Shown in pieces: positions 55,882-64,000 of a stretch of DNA of 64,000 nt. A model generated the notes under the pieces. The model ran no database searches and was not told the DNA's origin. It saw only the letters and a program-made list of their open reading frames with translations. The stretch spans positions 29,845,201-29,909,200 of the forward strand of contig OZ038422.1 of the NCBI GenBank assembly GCA_964036155.1, in the 5' to 3' direction. Source of the DNA: Diploscapter coronatus. Its lineage: Eukaryota; Nematoda; Chromadorea; Rhabditida; Rhabditidae. The position numbers and the translations under genes are program-made. Within the stretch, counting starts at the first letter, position 1, and each line of letters opens with the position of its first letter.

Positions 55882-58481
55882 ATGTCGGACGTGCTGCTGA
55901 ACTTCATCGCGGGCGGCGTGGGCGGCTCATGCACCGTCATCGTCGGGCATCCTTTCGATACTGTCAAGGTATTTTTAAAATTTTCGAAGTTAAAAATTTC
56001 AAAAATGAGATTTTTCTGTGAACCAAAAATCGTTGTCAAATCTTATGCCCAATAAAAAGGGACTAAAGATAGTAAAATGATAATTTCTTTAAAAAGTGCT
56101 TCGGATTACTTTCTGTAGTGATTGGTAACGATCATTAACTTTCCAAGATTCGAAAAGTATCAATTAAATTTTGAAACCTACAAAGACAGGTTTTATTTAT
56201 TTTTATTTTTCAGGTCCGGATTCAAACGATGCCGAGACCTAAGCCTGGGGAGAAGCCCCTGTTCACAGGCGCTTTGGACTGCGCGAAACAGACCGTCGCT
56301 AAGGAGGGATTCTTCGCGCTTTATAAGGTAAAATAATTTCCACTTTCTCGTCTAAATAGATGCAAAATCAAGACTATCTCTCGAATAATTTGAAATACTA
56401 TCAAATTGTTTTGAAGCGTAGAAAATTTATATAATTTTTGATCGATAAAAATACTCAACGATCATTAGAACATCTTCGAAGTTCTTTTTGAAATATCCCA
56501 TTGTTTCGACTCCTAAACTATCTTAATTTCACTTCGATTGAGTAAAATTTTTAAACAGCGAGTTGAGACATCATCGGCTTATCATTCTAGTGAATTTCAA
56601 ATAAAATGTCAAGTTATTATGAAACGTATACCAAAATCGTTAAGAGTTTATCGAAGATGAATATTTTTCCAGGGAATGGCCGCTCCTCTCGTCGGCGTGA
56701 GCCCTCTGTTCGCGGTGTTCTTCGGTGGCTGCGCGGTCGGCAAGTGGCTGCAGCAGACTGACCCTGGTTAGTTGAAAAGTTTCAATTTAAAAAAAAAAAA
56801 TCGATTTCAAAAACTCGCTAAAATGCCAATATAAAATGTATTCGAATTCTGTCTGGGCACGTGTTGATATCATTTGAAGGTAAAAAAAATGCTCAATGGA
56901 TGAGACTTTCATAAGGACAAATCTGAAAATTCTATTCGAAATAGGTTTCACGACTCTATCAAAATGGCCGTGTTTACCTCTTCGTTATATATCAAATTAT
57001 TATCAATGACAATATTTTTGAAAATTACTAACGTCCGGTTAGTTATATGTTTGTGTTAACTATTATGAATAAAAGAATGTTATGCAGACCAGGAGATGAC
57101 GTTCATGCAGAACGTGAACAGCGGCGCGTTGGCGGGGGTTTTCACGACCGTGGTCATGGTGCCTGGGGAGCGAATCAAGTGTCTTCTGCAGGTAGAAATT
57201 GAAAATTCGGAAAAAAATTTTTTTTTTTAAATCCTAATTAATTTTCTTAAACTTCGAAAATGTCGGATATTGAAAATTGTATCAGAAGTAGGGGAGGAGT
57301 TCGCGAATTTTCTTAATTTCTTTTCAGGTCCAACAAGCCGGGAACAGCCCTTCTGGAGTGCACTACAACGGTCCTCTGGACGTCGTCAAGAAGCTCTACA
57401 AAGAGGGCGGAATCAGGAGCATCTACAGAGGCACTGCTGCCACGCTTTTAAGAGGTCGTTTTAGTTTTTTTTTTCTCTTTATTTTTACGACTCCTTTGCT
57501 TGTAACTTCTTCCGAATTTCAATTTCTATTGGTTTATTCTTCGAAACTTATGATTTATTTTCTAACTTTTCGGGATTTCAGATATTCCCGCGAGTGCTGC
57601 ATACCTGTCGGTGTACGAATACCTGAAGAAGAAGTTCTCGGGCGAAGGAGCACAGAGGACGCTCTCTCCTGGCGCGACTCTACTCGCCGGAGGTCTGGCC
57701 GGAATGGCTAATTGGTGGGTTTTATGGCATACTTTAAAGAAAACGCATTGACAGTCGAGTTAACATTCGAAAATGATGATATTTTGAAACTTATTTTGAT
57801 ATTTTTTCATTAAAAATATTTTTACACAATTAATTAACTTTCAATTTTTAGGTCCGTATGCATCCCCGCAGACGTGCTGAAATCTCGCCTGCAAACCGCA
57901 CCAGAAGGCAAATATCCCGACGGAATTCGCGGCGTCTTCAGAGAAGTCATCCGGGAGGAGGGACCCAGAGCGCTGTTCAAGGTAATTTTACTTTCACCGA
58001 TAAAAGAAACTTTGAAATAAGTTTCAAACTTGTTTGATAGGCTATTCATTTTTCTTACATTTTGATTTTTGATGTGTACGCTTACGAAAAAAATTACATG
58101 AAGCTAGGGTGAGAATTTTAGCAATAAGTTGCAAATTCGATTGTTAAATTTACCGTTTTATTTACAACTCGATATTCACATAGATTCACTCAATTTATTT
58201 TTAAAAAAAATATTCTTCAAAGTTAAATTTAGCATATCGCTGATAAGTTTAAAAAAAAAACATCGATAAGTTTAATGATCAAATTTCTTTCAATGAATCG
58301 AGCTTAGGATATAGAAGGAAAAAATTATAAATTTTAAAATTGACTTTTCCAGGGCTTCGCCCCCGTGATGTTGCGCGCGTTCCCCGCGAATGCTGCCTGT
58401 TTCTTCGGACTCGAATTGACTCTCTCCCTATTCCGATTGTTGGGACTCGGCCACGGTGCGAAGAAGGCCGAGGAGAAATGA
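55882..58481 (+). CDS. dif-1: DIF-1, mitochondrial carnitine/acylcarnitine-type carrier, 305 aa
   Basis: Eight exons: 55882-55968, 56214-56327, 56673-56766, 57088-57191, 57328-57454, 57582-57714, 57852-57981, 58353-58481. The sum is 918 bases. It belongs to the SLC25 family of inner-membrane carriers, in the carnitine/acylcarnitine branch (SLC25A20), which moves acylcarnitine into mitochondria for beta-oxidation. Three tandem repeats each carry the PxD/ExxK/R motif: HPFDTVK (24-29), VPGERIK (124-129) and IPADVLK (225-230). The N-terminus [20 protein letters not shown] matches what I recall of C. elegans DIF-1, needed maternally for embryonic tissue differentiation. The C-terminal tail is shorter and ends in charged residues (GAKKAEEK). 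Confidence 0.97.
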
Positions 58482-61400
58482 ACGGATACGATACTACTTG
58501 CTCAATTTTAACTACGAGTACATTGTTATCAAGAGTGAACACTTTGTCACCAAACGTTATTCTTTCGTTTTTCTTCTCTCCTATTCCTATTTTGGTAACA
58601 ATGTACTCACTTTTGGTGGCAGTTACCCACAACCCTAAATTTCAATTTAAATAACAACTTGAAGGCATACATTCTTACATACCATATATGAAATATTCTA
58701 GGGAACTTTCTTTTCATACGCTATTTCTTATGAAGTATGTTAGTTTGATAGGTTTTCTAAGTTGCAAAAACGATCCAAATCCAAATTACCTGTGGCTATA
58801 CGGGAATGTAGGAAATTCGGACTTGTAAAAATGTCAATCTAAAGGACGATATTATGTTGGATATCTTTCAAAACACTGATATTTTTGAAATTTTTTACAG
58901 GTCTGTTAAAAATTACAAGTAAAATCACCGCCAAGTCGCCTTATTTTACGATACGTAAGCCCTGGGAAAAGACGTGTCAGTTTTTATTTATTCTTATCAA
59001 ATTTCTATCGATATAGAAAGAAGAAAATTAGATTTTAAAATACTTTGCCAATTTTATAGGAAAATAAAAGTTTTTATTTTTAAAATTAGTAAAAATGAGA
59101 TGAAATGCCAAAGCGATATCCCTATGTTTATAACCTCACTTGTTATATTTTTACACTTGCACAGCCTTTGCTAATTCGAAGTATTTCTTGTTTTTACATC
59201 CAATAATCTATCAGGCCTAACTTACGGCTATCTTTTATTTCATTTTTTTCTAATTAGTGTGATTTCGAAACCTTAAAAATCTGAAGGAGAAATACATTAG
59301 CCTCATTAACCTTTCCTTGATTTTCTAGTTCTTCTGGTTCTGATTCATAGTTGTAAATTTCTCAAATTTGGTTCCAAATTAGCGAACTTCGAAGCTTTAT
59401 TTTCTTAAAAATAACCCTTCTATCCCTTAATTTTGCAATTTTCCTGAATTTGACCCTGAAAAGGATGTGCCCTGCCGCACGATAGGGGATGTCTCTAATC
59501 ACGGGCAATTCAGGCAAAGAGTGAGAAATAGTACGACTTTTGAGAGGGCGGAAGAAACGATGCAAAATGTGGTTGATTGTCGCCTCACGGCATAGGAAGG
59601 CTGGCTCGACAATCACAAATCCCCGGGGATTACGGTAACTCGACAAAACGTGTAAAGTCAGTCAAATAGACCACATTAAATTATGCACAAATGCGGCGGA
59701 AATTACGGCGTAGTTCAAGGGTGAAATATCAAATTAAGGATGGCATCTGTGAGAAAGCTAGGATATATTTCGAAATTTGTGTAAGAATGATTGAGAATTG
59801 GAATTGTGGTTCTGCAACGACCTGATATTCTAAATTACAGAACAAAATAATTCGTTCGATAAGGAGGAATCGTACTTTGTAGGTTCAACAAATCGTTATT
59901 TTGATTGAAATATTCTTCAAAATGCTTCCAGTAGCGATGTGGGTCATTCCGAAGCAGTAATTCACACCGTTCATCACTTCCAAATTTCGGTAAAAAAACC
60001 CAATCCCTCTAAACCCTTTTAGTTTTGTCTGGGTTCAAATTTTCGGGTTGCATGTCAGTTTGATCATTTCGTACCCTATCCTTCCCTATTCTCCTTTGTG
60101 GTACTCCACTTCCTTTCCTGTTATTTGCTGCATTAGTTGTCAATTCACCCCCTACCCATCCTTACTTTTTCGTTAGAGAAATAGCACATGAAGCCGAGAG
60201 AGTCTATTATGTTTTCTTTATGCTCTCTCAACTTTTCTCGCTATGTTCCGATTAGACGAAATCTCGGGGATATCTTTATCTGGTCCTTTGAAAGAAGGCG
60301 CTGCACGCCAAGCTTCCTTTGACTTCTTCCGGACCTCACGAATAATTAACCCCTTTTGCCTGAAAGGGACCCTCTTTGTGCTGCTCCTACCGTAGGACAA
60401 CAATTCCTTGGAATTGAAGAGAGATTTCAATAGAACCCAATTGGATGACATTTCAACAAGTTTGAAGTAGAAAAGGGAAACCTAGATTCCAAGACTTGGT
60501 TGATTGAGGCCACTTTCTGGGTGGAAAAGTAGAAAAGTTGAAAGAACATATTTTAGGAGATATTGATATTTCTCGAAAGTCTTTATTTTTAAATGAGCTT
60601 TTGTGTAGAAAATGCCTAACAAATTCAAACTATGGTTAGTTTTGGTATGCATCTTGTGAAACTTGTGTGAATCTATTCTGCCAATTGGATTTTGGTCCCT
60701 TTGATTTCTTGATTCTTATAAAACCAGTAGAGCTTATTTTCATAAGGAAATAGGGAAACCTCGGTGCGATTGCAAGTTATTTGCCGTAGGGAGCTGCTCA
60801 TGTATATATTTAACCGCGAAATAGCACTTTGAATTTAGATGGCAGCAAGATGCTCTATTGAAATAGCGTGTGAAATTGAGAGTCGAATAGCAGAAGAGAT
60901 CCTAGATTGTTTTTGACTCGTCTTGACTCCCGTGTCTTTGTGTTTCGTTGCCGAATCCGCTGGGGAGGCGTCAATCAAACGAATTCATAAAACTGACGGA
61001 CTCCCTGCCCGACATTTTTCACTCCTGCAAAGGTTTATGCACAGGGGAAGTGTAGAAGAAATTCATTGATATAGGATTAGACAATTTTATAAGTTCTTCA
61101 GCGAATAACAAGGTTGTTTGGAGTCAAAATCTGAAATTTTTTCATCAGAAAGTTCCTAATAATGATATTTGAAAAATTCTCTGTATGGATAGTTCATCTA
61201 TCCATTCCAGAAGGCATTTTTTGTTTATCTATATCGAGTGAATTACAGTAATAAAACTCCGAGAAAAGTTTGCCAGTATAACAGTACTGTGATTAAAGAT
61301 AGGTATTTGAAAGTTGGATGAAAATGACGAAATTTCAGAACCTATTGATTACCGTATTTTGGTTCAATTTTCATAAATATTCGATTTTTCTTTCACGCTA

Positions 61401-63829
61401 TGAAGGATGACTCAAGAATGAAGCAAGAATAAGAAGTACTTCACTTTGAAGGTATTTGATTTATTTGGTACTTGGCAAATCCGCAAGGGATTCGTCAATC
61501 AAAGAATTTCATAAACTGGCAGGCTCCTTCCCTTCTTCTTGCTTTCTTCGTTTTGCGCGATTCCATTTCCGATCTCTTCACGTTTTTTTGCAGGATGGAA
61601 ATGAAGTACTTTATGAGAATTATTTTACACAAAAATATCAAAGAAACTCCAGTAAAACCATAAGTTTCAAATCGAGTTTATAAACATTGAGTATATCATA
61701 AAATGATGCATGCTTCTTATTCGATAGGAAAAAATCAACCTTCCCCGAAATTTCTTCCACCCTGAATTCCTGGCATTTCGTTTTGTCGGCTGAATTCAAA
61801 GGCGCTTTTCCGGATAGTCGATGATACGGGTCTCTTGCCTGGTTTCATCCTCACAAACCCGCGGATCCTTGCCTGCGCCGATCCCCTGAGGCCATTCCTG
61901 CTGTTGCTTGCGCTATGTTAATTGCAGCATCGTTATTAGGACCAGAATGGCCGAAACGATTTATGGGCTTGTTTCGCGCGAGAAACATTGAGGTTCAGGC
62001 GAAACACCTTGGGGAGTGATAGAGGAGGATTGTTGGATATATCTGGGATAAGCTTCGAAGAGGTAGGAGAAACATAAATTTGAAGTGGGGAATGACCGTA
62101 TAAGAAAATAGAAAATCCCCTGAGATAGGAAATTATGATATAGGATGATCTTCTGCCGAATATATCTGGTTCTGGCCCCCTACTTCCTCCTCTTTTATTT
62201 TTGGAACAGGTCGGCCGAGGTTACGGTAGCATTAGGATTGGTGTCTGGTACAATACTAATTTATGAGGTCGAGAAGAAATTTGAAACGATAAACTTTATG
62301 ATATATTGCAATAATATCGATCGGTTTTAGTTTTCTTCAATTAGTAATACTCTTTTTAATTTGTGCGTGTTCCCTTTGGAGTTATGAAACTAAAGGAAAC
62401 TGCTTTTTCGTTTCAACCTTGCATTTGAAACGTAACTCAGAAATTCTGTGCTTCACTTTCAAATGCCTTATTTCGTGTCTGATTGTCAACTGTCGTATTC
62501 AACGTTTCGTGTTCTCGAATATGTTGTTGATTCCATAAAACATGAATATTCAAATGCATCTGTGTTCCTTGTGTCCCCCTTTCTTCTCCCTGGAAGGAGA
62601 ACTCAGCGATGCATCTGCTGCTAGTGGCCCTGGACATATATCACATGTCCAGCACATCCAGATAAGGACAAATGAGAACCGCATGAATTTCAAGTGGCAC
62701 ACACGGTGAGTCGAGGAAAGGATGGGAAATTTTCGAAGGAATAAAATTTGGTTGTTAGGAGGCAAAACCATCTAGGGGCAATAAATTTATGTAACCATGG
62801 AGTATGAAATTTAGATGAAGTAAGAAATTTTCTGAGTTTTTGAAAGTCTCCATGAATGTTAACCTAACCGTCACACTTCTCTGCCAAACCAATGGCTCCC
62901 AACCGTCATATCAGGTGAAAAAATGTTTTTCTCCTCGAAAGAATCATGGATTTCAGCCAAACATTTACCTATGTCCACTATCTTCGAGTTGTTGCCTGAG
63001 TCGTGGCAAACCGGCATGTTGTGCGGATGACCTGACTTCGGAACAAATGTAATTTTCCCTATTTTTTCGAGCAAATTAGCATATTTGATCCGATTAGGTA
63101 TATAATTCGATATCCTTCTCGTTCTTATGTGACACTTTTTGTCCTCGTTTGTTTGCCTGATTACGATATATATATTCCCTGGTTGGACATATTTATTCTC
63201 GGTAGATTAGGCAGGAGAATAGGGTGGACGGAGAAGGGAGAAGACACGAATGCGGAAAGGAAGACATATTGGGATAATTAGAATGAGCCAAATGGGACGG
63301 ACAGAGATATCTGAGATGGAAGCTGAGATACCGGGGCAGGGCACGAATGGGGATGAATGGGACCAGATGAACCCGATAGGATCGAGAAATTTGAGAGCCA
63401 GATAGGGGAAATTACCGGATAGCACCTCAATTGGGTAGGGTCAATAAAGGATGGCTGACAGATTTGGCCTTAGGGAAAATGTTTGGCTCAATTTACTGAG
63501 ATTTTATTACGCGGGTGTGTTTGACTGATCAAAAATTTCGTCCTTCCCCCACCTTTCATAGCTCTGAGAAACATGAAAGTAAAGGAGAGTTGGGGTAGGA
63601 TTTTGACTCAGGAAATTGCTGTTCGACTTATCGAGTTTTGGACAATGTGGCTGCTTGGTGGATTAAAAAGCATTATTTCCATTCCCGTTTCAAGAATTTT
63701 GAAATCTATGTATGTGAAAATAACGAATGGTAAACAGATTTCGGATTATGGAGAATATCGGTTTTGGTTTTTTCTATCTTGATACGTGAGTCTTTGGAGG
63801 ATCAAGTCTCTATTTCTTGAAACCTGCTC
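58482..63829. other. Gene-poor region between dif-1 and the right-edge gene
   Basis: I find no phase-consistent exon chain in 5.3 kb. It contains the dif-1 3' UTR, two diverged copies of a 60-base repeat (60,949 and 61,474), a GC-richer block at about 61,760-61,990, and a purine-rich (A/G on the plus strand) tract at about 63,205-63,400. Open frames such as 59,362-59,646 and 60,218-60,451 on the minus strand lack splice or start context. Probably intergenic control DNA or the large 5' region of the right-edge gene. Confidence 0.5.
60949..61532 (+). repeat. Two diverged direct copies of a 60-base sequence
   Basis: Copy A (60949-61010) contains GAATCCGCTGGGGAGGCGTC and AATTCATAAAACTGACGGACT. 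Copy B (61474-61532) contains AAATCCGCAAGGGATTCGTC and AATTTCATAAACTGGCAGGCT. They align over the full length with substitutions and one-base indels, in the same orientation about 525 bases apart. Confidence 0.6.
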
Positions 63830-64000
63830 ATGAAAATTGAAGCATACATACGAAGTGATTTAAGGCTGGAACAAAGCATTCCGGTTTTTATCGTTTTAAT
63901 GATTTGCCTGATGACAGCTCTTTTCATCCGGTGGTACTTCGAAGATGACAACATCGATGACGAAGAAATTCACGCGAGCAGATTTGCCAAGAAGAGCAAG
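63830..64000 (+). CDS. N-terminus of a membrane protein, cut by the right edge
   Basis: An ATG at 63830 opens a frame of 57 codons that is still open at base 64000. It starts MKIEAYIRSDLRLEQ, continues with a hydrophobic segment (SIPVFIVLMICLMTALFIRW, about residues 16-35) that should be a membrane anchor, then an acidic stretch (EDDNIDDEE) and a basic one (RFAKKSK). GC content rises here compared with the upstream DNA, as in the real exons of this window. The family is not recognisable from this fragment. A later in-frame Met (residue 24) lies inside the hydrophobic segment, so the first ATG is the better start. Confidence 0.6.
   Translation, partial: MKIEAYIRSDLRLEQSIPVFIVLMICLMTALFIRWYFEDDNIDDEEIHASRFAKKSK

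Noticed and set aside
59362..59646. 94-codon minus-strand ORF
   Set aside because: GC-richer patch only; no supporting exon boundaries or family resemblance.
60218..60451. 77-codon basic minus-strand ORF
   Set aside because: No start or splice context and no recognisable motif.
62145..62330. 61-codon plus-strand ORF with a hydrophobic start
   Set aside because: The ATG lacks an upstream acceptor and the 3' part is A/T-driven; no family resemblance.

Overview
The window is nuclear DNA of an animal, almost certainly a rhabditid-type nematode. It is AT-rich, with many short introns that begin GT and end in the strict worm acceptor TTTTCAG or TTTTAG. Several predicted proteins match remembered Caenorhabditis elegans proteins closely (RIC-3, CDGS-1, DIF-1). 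I found no rRNA, tRNA, CRISPR array or operon-like close spacing. Exon coordinates were derived by hand from splice sites and reading phase, and each full gene model was checked for a total length divisible by three.

Layout. 1-10,900 is gene-poor. It holds two minus-strand exons of a coiled-coil gene running off the left edge, simple repeats, two hairpins and one doubtful zinc-ribbon-like ORF. 10,912-20,093 holds two related rhodopsin-class GPCR genes tail to tail. 22,298-23,811 encodes a small secreted protein with two LDL-receptor class A modules. 24,034-28,690 (minus) is an ILVBL-type thiamine-diphosphate enzyme. 29,061-30,748 is a large foldback element between the divergent ILVBL and SLC35B4 genes. 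31,679-33,953 is an SLC35B4-type nucleotide-sugar transporter. 34,592-38,647 is a secreted or lysosomal beta-galactosidase with a small TA-flanked element in one intron. 38,913-40,011 (minus) is an unidentified gene whose 3' end overlaps that of beta-galactosidase. 40,614-42,623 (minus) is ric-3. On the plus strand follow cdgs-1 (44,662-48,976), a ZGPAT homologue (49,953-54,778) with antisense exons and a long hairpin in one intron, and dif-1 (55,882-58,481). 58,482-63,829 is again gene-poor, and a membrane-protein gene starts at 63,830 and runs off the right edge.

The genes are individually transcribed and mostly functionally unrelated: neuropeptide-type signalling, lipid and sugar metabolism, receptor assembly and RNA-related regulation. 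The points most worth a second look are the matched GPCR pair with an unusual shared cysteine layout, two introns lacking a normal AG acceptor, an apparent frameshift in ILVBL, and the foldback element with 0.7 kb arms.
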